From the NCBI GenBank assembly GCA_013042255.1, contig JABDQK010000276.1:1-6000 (forward strand): a stretch of 6,000 nt of DNA, written 5' to 3'. Position numbers and translations under genes: made by a program. This document shows positions 1 through 5,740 of the stretch, one piece after another (the first letter of the stretch is position 1; each line of letters begins with the position of its first letter). The DNA comes from Flavobacteriaceae bacterium (GTDB taxonomy: Bacteria; Bacteroidota; Bacteroidia; Flavobacteriales; Flavobacteriaceae). The notes beneath the pieces were generated by a model. The model ran no database searches. It was given only the letters and a program-made list of their open reading frames with translations, and was not told the DNA's origin.

Positions 1-821
1 ACGGTATCTCCAAAAGTCCTTTGAGCGAGGTGATTGGAGGATTTTTCTGAGAGTTGCAGGATACGTGGATATCCACCTGTTGTCTGGCCATCACGCATGA
101 GGATAATCAATTTACCCCCGGGAGTTAATTGCACAGTGCCGGGTAAGGTGGCCGAAGTTAACATGCCATACTGATGTTCCCCTAATTCTTCCTGGAGTTG
201 ATATGCCATTCGGTTGTTCTCTTTGGCGATGGTAAAAGGCCTACTAAAAAGAAGTTCTTGTTGCTCTGCTGACAACAGATCAAATTCAGGGGCTCTACTG
301 GCCTCCAAGGTAAGAACTCTATCAATCTCCTCAGGGATGACATTGGTGATCTTGGGTTCAAAACTCGTGGTTTCCTCATAGGGGATTTCCATCCCGGCCA
401 AAAGGTGGTCTTTTTCAGTTAGGGGAATATAAAATGACCTGCTGTTAAGTACTTCCGCTGTATTAAATCCACCTTTCACAGCTACATAGGCACGCAGTCC
501 GTTTATATGCCTTCCAAATGCGAGCTTATCTCCCGCAGCTATCTTAAAGACACTGTGATTATCTATATCGACTTCATTCAATTGGGGGGAAAAATTAGCC
601 CCGGTTATGGAGGCCCATGTGTCTTTTGTAAACTCTAATACGGGTCCTGACATGGTAATTTCAAGCACCGCTGTGTCCTCTTCATTTTCAAGCATGGCAT
701 TGGCCAGTTTGGCAGCCGCCTGATCCATAGCCCCGGAAACGGGAACTCCCAAATGCCGAAATCCATACCTCCCATTATCCTGAATGGTAGTAAAAAATCC
801 GCTTTTTTTAACCTTAAGCAC
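1..821 (-). CDS. pxpC: 5-oxoprolinase subunit C (KipA / biotin-dependent carboxyltransferase-like family), 3' end cut by window edge
   Basis: Reading the minus strand from 821 gives 273 uninterrupted codons before the window edge. Known role: PxpC works with PxpA and PxpB as the cytoplasmic ATP-dependent 5-oxoprolinase that makes glutamate from 5-oxoproline. Seen: the N-terminal family signature around residues 12-33 (TIQDNGRYG, then GVPVSGAMD), a LEITMSGP segment at 53-60, GLRAYVAVKGG at 108-118, NNRMAYQL at 202-209, and the GG..I.LMRDGQTTGGYPRI block at 235-254. Family members are usually about 280-335 residues, so probably only a short tail is missing. The start is taken as GTG at 821: the same frame has a stop 15 nt upstream and no ATG before the conserved N-terminus. 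The gene overlaps the end of pxpB by 8 nt, suggesting coupled translation. The NRMGY-type motif has Ala for Gly here, a mild divergence. The family name 'allophanate hydrolase subunit 2' is older and misleading. Confidence 0.93.
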   Translation of the reverse strand, partial: MLKVKKSGFFTTIQDNGRYGFRHLGVPVSGAMDQAAAKLANAMLENEEDTAVLEITMSGPVLEFTKDTWASITGANFSPQLNEVDIDNHSVFKIAAGDKLAFGRHINGLRAYVAVKGGFNTAEVLNSRSFYIPLTEKDHLLAGMEIPYEETTSFEPKITNVIPEEIDRVLTLEASRAPEFDLLSAEQQELLFSRPFTIAKENNRMAYQLQEELGEHQYGMLTSATLPGTVQLTPGGKLIILMRDGQTTGGYPRILQLSEKSSNHLAQRTFGDT

Positions 822-1551
822 TATTTGATTCTTTAGTTAGTAAGTCGAGCCCTACTTCAGCCTGTATGGTATGCAAATCGAATTGAGCTCTGGGTATTGA
901 ATAAAATTGAACCGTATCCCCTACTCTGATTAAGCAGGGATCTTCCTTTTCCGCGTCAAAAATTGGAACAGGGCAATTCCCTATGATGTTCCATCCTCCC
1001 GGGCAATCCTGCGGGTACACGCCGGTCTGTTTCCTGGCAAGGCCTACCGAGCCCTTTTTTACATGCAGTCTGGGTGCAGCCCTTCTGGGCAACTCCAATT
1101 CTGCCGGTACGCCACCCAGATAAAGAAAGCCTGGTAAAAAACCAATTCCATAAACCGTATATGTAGCCGAAGTATGCAAACTGATAACCTCTTCAATTGT
1201 TTTCCCTGTCTGCTCACTCACTTCGTCAAGATCTATTCCGAATTCCTTGTCATAGAAAACAGGTAACTTCCATAGCCTGGATTTTTGCTTTACTCCTTCT
1301 TTTCTCAAAGAGTATAACTTTTGAAGATCGGCAGACAATTCTTTAAAATCGATTTTGGTTTTATTATTAATTAGAGTCAGAGAATTGTATGCAGCTACGA
1401 GTTCCCATTGGCCCGGACCATATCCCTCGCTTCGAAGAAAATTTTTGAAAGTCAGAATGTCATCGAGGATACTTCTTTCGATCTCTTTTGGCCATTCAAC
1501 AAGAATCGCCCTATCGCCAAAAGGTTTAATATGGATGGGGTAGGAATTCAT
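814..1551 (-). CDS. pxpB: 5-oxoprolinase subunit B (KipI / carboxyltransferase-domain family)
   Basis: A complete 245-residue cytoplasmic protein, near the family's usual size. Known role: subunit B of the PxpABC 5-oxoprolinase, normally partnered with PxpC. Seen: the N-terminal motif IKPFGDRAILVEWP at 8-21; a conserved His at 126 (SLHTSATYTVYGIGF); and the long family signature with GFLPGFLYLGG at 137-147, LPRRAAPRLHVKKGSVGLA near 154-172, KQTGVYPQDCPGGWNIIG at 174-191, and a late RVGDTVQF at 209-216. The ATG start overlaps the pxpA stop in an ATGA arrangement (4 nt), and its own end overlaps pxpC by 8 nt, so it lies inside a coupled operon. Bacillus KipI is known as an inhibitor of the sporulation kinase KinA; given the complete pxpABC set and the inferred non-sporulating lineage, the oxoprolinase role is preferred. 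Confidence 0.95.
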   Translation of the reverse strand: MNSYPIHIKPFGDRAILVEWPKEIERSILDDILTFKNFLRSEGYGPGQWELVAAYNSLTLINNKTKIDFKELSADLQKLYSLRKEGVKQKSRLWKLPVFYDKEFGIDLDEVSEQTGKTIEEVISLHTSATYTVYGIGFLPGFLYLGGVPAELELPRRAAPRLHVKKGSVGLARKQTGVYPQDCPGGWNIIGNCPVPIFDAEKEDPCLIRVGDTVQFYSIPRAQFDLHTIQAEVGLDLLTKESNSA

Positions 1552-2291
1552 TTCTTTAAATGAATATTGTGCTTTGGAAATTCCTCGGAAAGATACATTA
1601 ATATTTCATAAGCACTACTAGTGTCACCGTGAATACAAAAGGTATCTGCCACAATAGGAATAAAACTTCCGGAAATGGTTTTTACGGTAGACTTTTTTAT
1701 CATTCGTAAGAGGTGTTTAAAAACTTCTGTTGGCTTTGTCAATAAGGCAAGTTCTGAAGTTCGCGAAACTAGACTGAGGTCGTCATTATAGTTTCGATCT
1801 CCAAAAGCCTCATAGATGCAGTGAAAACCTGAGCTTTCAGCCTCTTCGGCAAGGACAGAGCCATAAGGTACGAAGAGGGAAGTACGACTTTTATAGGGAT
1901 GGAGAATTTCCAGATACTGTTTTGCTAAATGACGATCTTTTGCCAGGTCGTTGTATAGAGCTCCGTGTGCTTTGATATGACTCAGGGATACTTTGTGTTC
2001 AGTGAGCATTGTATCCAGTTTTTTGATCTGGGAAAGGATACTTTCTTTAAAAGCTTCCGGGCTCATCTCAATGCTTTTACGACCAAAATTTTCCCTGTCA
2101 GGGTACGAAGGATGTGCTCCTATACGTACATGATGGGCTAGAGCCAGTGTGATCACATCCAGCATCGTCTCATCATTCCCAGCATGAGCCCCGCAGGCCA
2201 GGTTGCAGGAAGATATATATGGAAAAAGTTTTGCCTCATTCCCAAGCCCTTCGCCTACATCACAGTTGATATCGATTTCCCATTTCTCCAT
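1548..2291 (-). CDS. pxpA: 5-oxoprolinase subunit A (LamB/YcsF family)
   Basis: A complete 247-residue protein, close to the roughly 245-255 usual for the family. Known role: PxpA is the third component of the ATP-dependent 5-oxoprolinase with PxpBC. Seen, in order: EIDINCDVGEG at 5-15, SCNLACGAHAG at 28-38, IGAHPSYPDRENFGR at 57-71, HIKAHGALYN at 105-114, EAFGDRNY at 161-168, and FCIHGDT at 218-224. These hold the conserved His and Asp residues of the family (H36, H60, H105, H109, D165, H221, D223). I chose ATG at 2291, which shares one base with the transporter's stop codon (TGATG); a GTG one codon upstream at 2294 would add one residue and cannot be excluded. The older name 'lactam utilization protein LamB' refers to the same family. 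Confidence 0.95.
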   Translation of the reverse strand: MEKWEIDINCDVGEGLGNEAKLFPYISSCNLACGAHAGNDETMLDVITLALAHHVRIGAHPSYPDRENFGRKSIEMSPEAFKESILSQIKKLDTMLTEHKVSLSHIKAHGALYNDLAKDRHLAKQYLEILHPYKSRTSLFVPYGSVLAEEAESSGFHCIYEAFGDRNYNDDLSLVSRTSELALLTKPTEVFKHLLRMIKKSTVKTISGSFIPIVADTFCIHGDTSSAYEILMYLSEEFPKHNIHLKK

Positions 2292-3481
2292 CACGAACTT
2301 ATTACAGACCAGATACTCTTTACACCCAGGGAAATTATTAGCAACAGAAAGATCAGCCCAAGTATATTCTGCCAGATTCTGTTCTTGTAGCTACCCATAA
2401 GTGATGTCTTATTGACTATCCATAACAGGAAGACACATATAACAGGTAGCAGTAATCCATTTGCCACCTGTGCAAATTTGATGATCTCGATAGGCTTCAG
2501 ATTGAGGGACTGGAAAGAAACCCCAGCCAACAAGACAGATGCCCATACGGCTCGAAAGCGCCAGGAATTAAAACTGCTATTCCAGTTAAAGCAACTTGCG
2601 GTGACATAAGCAGCGGCAAGGGGGGCAGTAATTGCGGATGTAATACCCGCAGCGAATAAGCCTACGCCCAAAAAGTATTTTGAGGATGTACCATAGAGAG
2701 GCTCCAGCCCTTTGGCCAGATCGAGTCCACTACTTACTTCGGTGAGCTGACTAGCCGCCGCAGCGATCACAATCGCGATTGAAATCAATCCGCCAAGACC
2801 TATGGAAAGGATAGTATCCCACCTGATGGCTTTTATATCATCTATTGAATTCCACTTTTCACTAACCAGAGATGCGTGTAAAAATAAATTATAAGGTACC
2901 ACGGTTGTCCCAATCAACGCCACTACCGTCAATAGGCTGCCCTCTGGTAAGGAGGGAACAAATAGTCCGGACAGAATAGAGGACAATTCAGGTTGGGTCA
3001 GGATAGCCGCCAGAATAAATGAAATACTCATCATCATGACAAGACCGACAAATATCTTTTCCAGCATTTTATATGAACCGGCATACAGCAATACAAATGC
3101 ACAGCCACCGATCAGCCAGGAATACCAGGGCGAGGGTTCGCTACCCAGCAGTGCTTCCAAACCAAGAACTGCGCCTCCTATATTTCCCGCTTCATAAGCC
3201 GCATTCCCAACAACTATGGCTGCTAAAATTATTCCCAGAACTGAGAAACGTATCCACGGACGTTTTAATTCTTCTCTGATACAGGCTGCCAGACCTTTTT
3301 TTGTAAGGATACCCACCCTTGCTGCCATTTCCTGAAACATTACGGTGGTGACAATGGAAAGTACCATAGCCCATAAGAGGGCAAAACCAAACCCTACTCC
3401 GGCAAGTGTACAGGCTGTAATAGTACCCGGGCCTACAAAAGCTGCTGCAATGAGAAATCCGGGACCAATTTTCTTAAACAC
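2291..3481 (-). CDS. NRAMP-family (LeuT-fold) transporter lacking the canonical metal-binding residues; YcsG-like, linked to 5-oxoprolinase
   Basis: A 396-residue, very hydrophobic inner-membrane protein with about 11 predicted helices. Family membership is shown by KKIGPGFLIAAAF at 3-15, FQEMAARVGILTKKGLA near 49-65, the TM6 region GTTVVPYNLFLHASLV at 191-206, and QVANGLLLPVI at 338-348. In classical NRAMP metal importers TM1 carries DPGN and TM6 carries MPH; here the equivalents are GPGT (17-20) and VPY (195-197). The Asp, Asn and Met that hold Mn2+/Fe2+ and the first TM6 His are therefore gone, while the second His (H202) is kept. Inference: it probably does not carry transition metals. 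As first gene of a pxpABC operon, and with an NRAMP-like gene (ycsG) also lying in the Bacillus subtilis ycsF-kipIA cluster, 5-oxoproline or a related compound is a plausible substrate. The start is GTG at 3481; no ATG lies upstream in frame before a stop at 3509-3511. Automatic annotation would likely call it a divalent metal transporter. Confidence 0.9.
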   Translation of the reverse strand: MFKKIGPGFLIAAAFVGPGTITACTLAGVGFGFALLWAMVLSIVTTVMFQEMAARVGILTKKGLAACIREELKRPWIRFSVLGIILAAIVVGNAAYEAGNIGGAVLGLEALLGSEPSPWYSWLIGGCAFVLLYAGSYKMLEKIFVGLVMMMSISFILAAILTQPELSSILSGLFVPSLPEGSLLTVVALIGTTVVPYNLFLHASLVSEKWNSIDDIKAIRWDTILSIGLGGLISIAIVIAAAASQLTEVSSGLDLAKGLEPLYGTSSKYFLGVGLFAAGITSAITAPLAAAYVTASCFNWNSSFNSWRFRAVWASVLLAGVSFQSLNLKPIEIIKFAQVANGLLLPVICVFLLWIVNKTSLMGSYKNRIWQNILGLIFLLLIISLGVKSIWSVISS

Positions 3482-3697
3482 AAAAAAATAATTAGAGTGA
3501 AATGTACATTAAAGTTAAAACTTAACCCAATTTGAGATGGAAACACTCCCCAAAAAAGAAAATCAAATGTTAAAAAAAGTGTAGTTCGTCTAAAAAAATG
3601 CAGTTCGTCTAAAATCCGGATGCCGTTTGTCGATAACTCAAAATAAACATCAATTCTTCAGGTTATAATAAACCCAAATCATTTTTGACCTACCTGC
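3482..3697. promoter_or_regulatory. Divergent intergenic region between the 5-oxoprolinase operon and the rightward genes
   Basis: This 216-nt AT-rich stretch separates two divergently read units and must hold promoters for both. No strong match to the Bacteroidota pair (TTG near -33, TAnnTTTG near -7) was found. For the minus strand the nearest -7-like element is TAACTTTA (plus coordinates 3510-3517), without a well-placed TTG. For the plus strand CATTTTTG near 3680-3687 resembles a -7 element but lies very close to the start codon at 3698. The clearest structure is the set of direct repeats at 3582-3631, described separately. Confidence 0.5.
3582..3631 (+). promoter_or_regulatory. Three direct repeats resembling LytTR-family (AlgR-type) operator half-sites
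   Basis: Three 9-mers lie in the same orientation: TAGTTCGTC at 3582-3590, CAGTTCGTC at 3601-3609 and CCGTTTGTC at 3623-3631. The first two sit in a longer near-identical unit, TG(T/C)AGTTCGTCTAAAA, repeated with a 19-nt period; the third follows at 22 nt. Known: LytTR-domain regulators bind paired direct repeats of about 9 bp roughly two helical turns apart, and the Pseudomonas AlgR site contains CCGTTCGTC. The second and third repeats each match that 9-mer at 8 of 9 positions. Inference: a LytTR response regulator may control one or both flanking units. The last repeat ends 66 nt before the start at 3698, and the first lies about 100 nt upstream of the transporter start. No regulator gene is visible in the window. 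Confidence 0.5.
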
Positions 3698-4141
3698 ATG
3701 ACCTGTTTAGAATGTAACAAAGAACTGAGCTATCTCGACCACAAAAGCTCTATGGAAGTTTACGGTGTGGAACTATGTGGAAAGCATAAAACCCGGATTG
3801 ACAGACTAATTAAGTCGAACAATACCCCTCTAGCTGCCATACAACTTTACTACGCTTTAAAAGAAGTAGGCGTCTATCCTATGCTCGAATGGTGGGATGG
3901 CAAAAAGTCTGTCGATATCGCAATTTCCAGAGTGAAACTCAATATTCAGATTGACACCGAGTATCAGATGCTTACTCATGAACAGGCTATGAACAATCTT
4001 GAAGAAACCATGCACTCCTTTAAAAATGGTTTTACCACTATTCGAATTCCCCATGTGGTAATCAAGCATTATCTGCATGAGACAGTTGAGAGTATTGTGG
4101 GAATCATAGAAGGCCTAAAGGTCAATGTCAAAGTCATTTAA
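3698..4141 (+). CDS. Hypothetical protein: N-terminal Cys/His zinc-binding-like motif plus DUF559/Vsr-like (PD-(D/E)XK-fold) domain, possibly inactive
   Basis: A 147-residue protein, probably cytoplasmic, with no signal peptide or membrane helix. Residues C3, C6, C27 and H30 (CLEC then CGKH) form a plausible four-ligand zinc site. The second half, about 45-140, resembles small endonuclease-fold domains of the DUF559/very-short-patch-repair type: E64 in MLEWWDGKKSVDIAI, D73, then KLNIQID at 80-86 and FKNGFTTIRIPH at 108-119. In the relatives I recall, the equivalent strand reads IEIDG or IEVDG; here it is IQIDT, so an acidic residue expected in the active site is Gln84 while D86 remains. The resemblance is by pattern memory, not a search. 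The protein may bind nucleic acid without cutting it. It lies 30 nt upstream of the small membrane-protein gene, so the two may be cotranscribed. The start ATG is followed directly by the Cys motif, which supports this start. True function unknown. Confidence 0.75.
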   Translation: MTCLECNKELSYLDHKSSMEVYGVELCGKHKTRIDRLIKSNNTPLAAIQLYYALKEVGVYPMLEWWDGKKSVDIAISRVKLNIQIDTEYQMLTHEQAMNNLEETMHSFKNGFTTIRIPHVVIKHYLHETVESIVGIIEGLKVNVKVI

Positions 4142-4171
4142 TTATTCAGGGGCAAACTGAAAACAAAGACT

Positions 4172-4462
4172 ATGCAACACGAAAGCAAGTACACCCTAAA
4201 GTCGTATAACCTTAGCAAACTCATCCTGATTTTGTTAACCGTGGCTGCGCTGGCAGTTATGATCAACACAAATCCGGTTATTTCTCGTTTTCTGTTTGGA
4301 TTGCCCGTAGTACTATCCGGCTTATTGGGAATTGTTGGAGTCATTATTCTCTATAAAGGGCGAAATGAGCCTATAGATGAAAAGAAAATCATTGCCTTTG
4401 TCGTCAACACGGCAATGGTCTTGCTGATAATTGCCATCTTTATATCAAATACACTTTATTAA
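4172..4462 (+). CDS. Small integral membrane protein with three predicted helices, function unknown
   Basis: A 96-residue protein. Three hydrophobic segments are visible: about 17-32, 40-61 and 73-93. The first loop contains INTNPVISR and the second the charged stretch KGRNEPIDEKK at 62-72. By the positive-inside rule, Lys/Arg in the N-terminal tail and in the second loop give a mixed orientation signal, so topology is uncertain. There is no recognisable catalytic motif. The gene starts 30 nt after the zinc-motif gene on the same strand and ends with a small hairpin directly after its stop, so it is probably the last gene of a two-gene unit. I do not recognise the family. The alternating hydrophobic pattern, complete start and stop, and clean spacing support it as real rather than a chance frame; an overlapping minus-strand frame at 4138-4344 is less convincing. 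Confidence 0.7.
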   Translation: MQHESKYTLKSYNLSKLILILLTVAALAVMINTNPVISRFLFGLPVVLSGLLGIVGVIILYKGRNEPIDEKKIIAFVVNTAMVLLIIAIFISNTLY

Positions 4463-4475
4463 TGCCTCCGGGCAT
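4462..4475 (+). terminator. Short hairpin with UCCG tetraloop directly after the stop codon
   Basis: ATGCC at 4462-4466 pairs with GGCAT at 4471-4475 across a TCCG loop, giving a C(UUCG-class)G closing geometry that is unusually stable for a 5-bp stem. It begins at the last base of the stop codon. No T-tract follows, so it is not a textbook intrinsic terminator; it could stabilise the mRNA 3' end or aid termination. Confidence 0.35.
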
Positions 4476-4617
4476 ACTCCCCGAATTTCCACATATTCAT
4501 TTTTAAAGTGAAGACAATTAAGTCTTCTTAACCTGGGCTTTGCTGTACATCATTTTTTTAATGTAAGCGAATCAATCTGCTGGGAAAATTTGTATCTTCT
4601 TCTGCAAATTCCCGGAT
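4463..4617. promoter_or_regulatory. Intergenic region upstream of the aminotransferase gene
   Basis: These 155 nt have no credible gene. They hold the UCCG hairpin at the left end, a perfect 6-bp inverted repeat at 4510-4527, a T-run at 4553-4559, and an AAAATTTG element at 4585-4592 that matches the Bacteroidota -7 consensus TAnnTTTG at 7 of 8 positions. A TTG at the right spacing for a -33 element is not visible, so the promoter for the gene at 4618 is only suggested. A transcript from this element would have a leader of about 20 nt. Confidence 0.4.
4510..4527. repeat. Perfect inverted repeat GAAGAC-N6-GTCTTC
   Basis: GAAGAC at 4510-4515 and GTCTTC at 4522-4527 are perfect reverse complements around the 6-nt spacer AATTAA. 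It lies about 90 nt before the aminotransferase start. It could be a weak hairpin ending the upstream transcript or a dimeric-repressor operator; nothing in the sequence decides between these, and it may be chance. Confidence 0.35.
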
Positions 4618-5730
4618 ATGAAAAATCTAGACAGACGACAGTGGTTAAAAACAATGGGGTTAACCTCAGGCTTTACGTTGATGGGAGGGCTTAGTGTTGC
4701 TGCCTTTGAATCGACATTCCCATCGCGACCACTTGCCTTGCCTATAAAACTGAGTTCGAATGAAAATCCTTACGGGCCATCGGAAAATGTGAGGACAGTG
4801 ATAAAGAACAGCTTCGACATTGCCTGCCGATACCCTTTTGAATATCTCAGAAAACTGGTACAGGAAATAGCAGACAAAGAAGGGGTTTCCAAAGACTGTA
4901 TTGTGGTTACGGGTGGTTCAACAGAGGGGCTTAAAGCAACCGGACTCCTATATGGTTTGCACAATGGAGAAGTAATCGCAGCGGACCCTACTTTTCAATC
5001 CCTTTTGCGATATGCTGAATATTTTGGAGCGTATGTACACCGGGTACCACTTAATGATAAATTAGAACACGACCTGGAAGCAATGGCAAAGCGGATTACC
5101 AGTAAGACACGACTGATATTTCTCTGCAATCCCAACAACCCTACAGGCACCCTGATCGAGAAAAATAAGCTTCGCGACTTCTGTCTTTCAAACGATGACA
5201 AAGCAGTGATCTTCAGTGATGAGGCGTACTACGACTTTATTATGGAGCCCGATTACCCCTCTATGGTTGAACTCGTAAAACAAGACCGGAATGTGATCGT
5301 ATCCAAAACCTTTTCCAAGGTCTACGGCCTTGCAGGTATGAGGATAGGGTATCTGGTTGCCCGACCAGACATAGCCGACAGATTAAAAAAGACAGTTATG
5401 GCCAACACCAATGTCCTTGCCATTGAAGCAGCGCGTGAAGCCCTTCGCGATGACGAATTCTATAAGTTCAGTTTGAAAATGAATACAGAAGCAAAAGCTC
5501 ATATCTATTCTACGCTGGACCACCTCGGCCTAAGTTATATCCGCTCCCACACGAACTTTGTATTTTTTAAAACAGGAATACCGATTCAGGAATTGATCGG
5601 AAAAATGGGCCAACACGATATACAAATTGGCCGACCATTCCCTCCGCTTACAGAATGGGCCCGCATCAGCACCGGAACCATTGAAGAAGTAAAGGCGTTT
5701 GGAACAGCCCTGCGCAAAGTGATGGTCTGA
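4618..5730 (+). CDS. HisC-like class I/II PLP-dependent aminotransferase with N-terminal Tat-type signal
   Basis: A 370-residue fold-type I PLP enzyme related to histidinol-phosphate aminotransferases. Seen: LSSNENPYGPS at 45-55, GGSTEG at 99-104 in the cofactor-phosphate loop region, NPNNPTG at 171-177, DEAY at 201-204 (D201 expected to contact the pyridine nitrogen), SKTFSKVYGLAGMRIGY at 229-245 with K234 as the likely Schiff-base lysine, and WARISTGT at 347-354 with R349 as the likely substrate-carboxylate Arg. Cytosolic HisC proteins start close to the NENPYG block; here about 40 extra residues precede it, with DRRQWLK at 5-11 followed by a hydrophobic stretch to about 30 and a possible cleavage site after VAA (27-29). 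This fits a twin-arginine signal, implying export of the folded holoenzyme. No his genes are nearby, so a role in histidine synthesis is doubtful and the substrate is unknown. The ATG at 4618 is the start that includes the signal; no internal start is needed to explain the protein. Confidence 0.9.
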   Translation: MKNLDRRQWLKTMGLTSGFTLMGGLSVAAFESTFPSRPLALPIKLSSNENPYGPSENVRTVIKNSFDIACRYPFEYLRKLVQEIADKEGVSKDCIVVTGGSTEGLKATGLLYGLHNGEVIAADPTFQSLLRYAEYFGAYVHRVPLNDKLEHDLEAMAKRITSKTRLIFLCNPNNPTGTLIEKNKLRDFCLSNDDKAVIFSDEAYYDFIMEPDYPSMVELVKQDRNVIVSKTFSKVYGLAGMRIGYLVARPDIADRLKKTVMANTNVLAIEAAREALRDDEFYKFSLKMNTEAKAHIYSTLDHLGLSYIRSHTNFVFFKTGIPIQELIGKMGQHDIQIGRPFPPLTEWARISTGTIEEVKAFGTALRKVMV

Positions 5731-5740
5731 CTAAGTATCT

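Noticed and set aside
182..379. Minus-strand 65-codon open frame
   Set aside because: It lies inside pxpC in another frame; its translation has no family motifs, while the pxpC frame is continuous and carries the full signature.
814..1551. KipI as an inhibitor of a sporulation kinase
   Set aside because: The inferred lineage does not sporulate and the gene sits in a complete pxpABC set, so the enzymatic role explains it better.
2184..2609. Several plus-strand open frames of 65-68 codons over pxpA and the transporter gene
   Set aside because: They are antisense to well-conserved genes, have unstructured compositions and no supporting motif or spacing.
3664..3669. TATAAT sequence before the gene at 3698, as a sigma70-type -10 box
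   Set aside because: No TTGACA-like -35 sits at 16-18 nt upstream, and Bacteroidota primary sigma factors use a different -7/-33 pattern; likely chance in AT-rich DNA.
3857..4078. Minus-strand 73-codon open frame
   Set aside because: Antisense shadow of the zinc-motif gene; no recognisable domain and no plausible promoter.
4138..4344. Minus-strand 68-codon frame opposite the small membrane protein
   Set aside because: The plus-strand frame is longer, has regular membrane segments and fits the 30-nt spacing after the upstream gene.
4618..5730. Calling the aminotransferase hisC for histidine biosynthesis
   Set aside because: It has an apparent export signal and no neighbouring his genes; sequence motifs are shared widely across HisC-like enzymes of other function.
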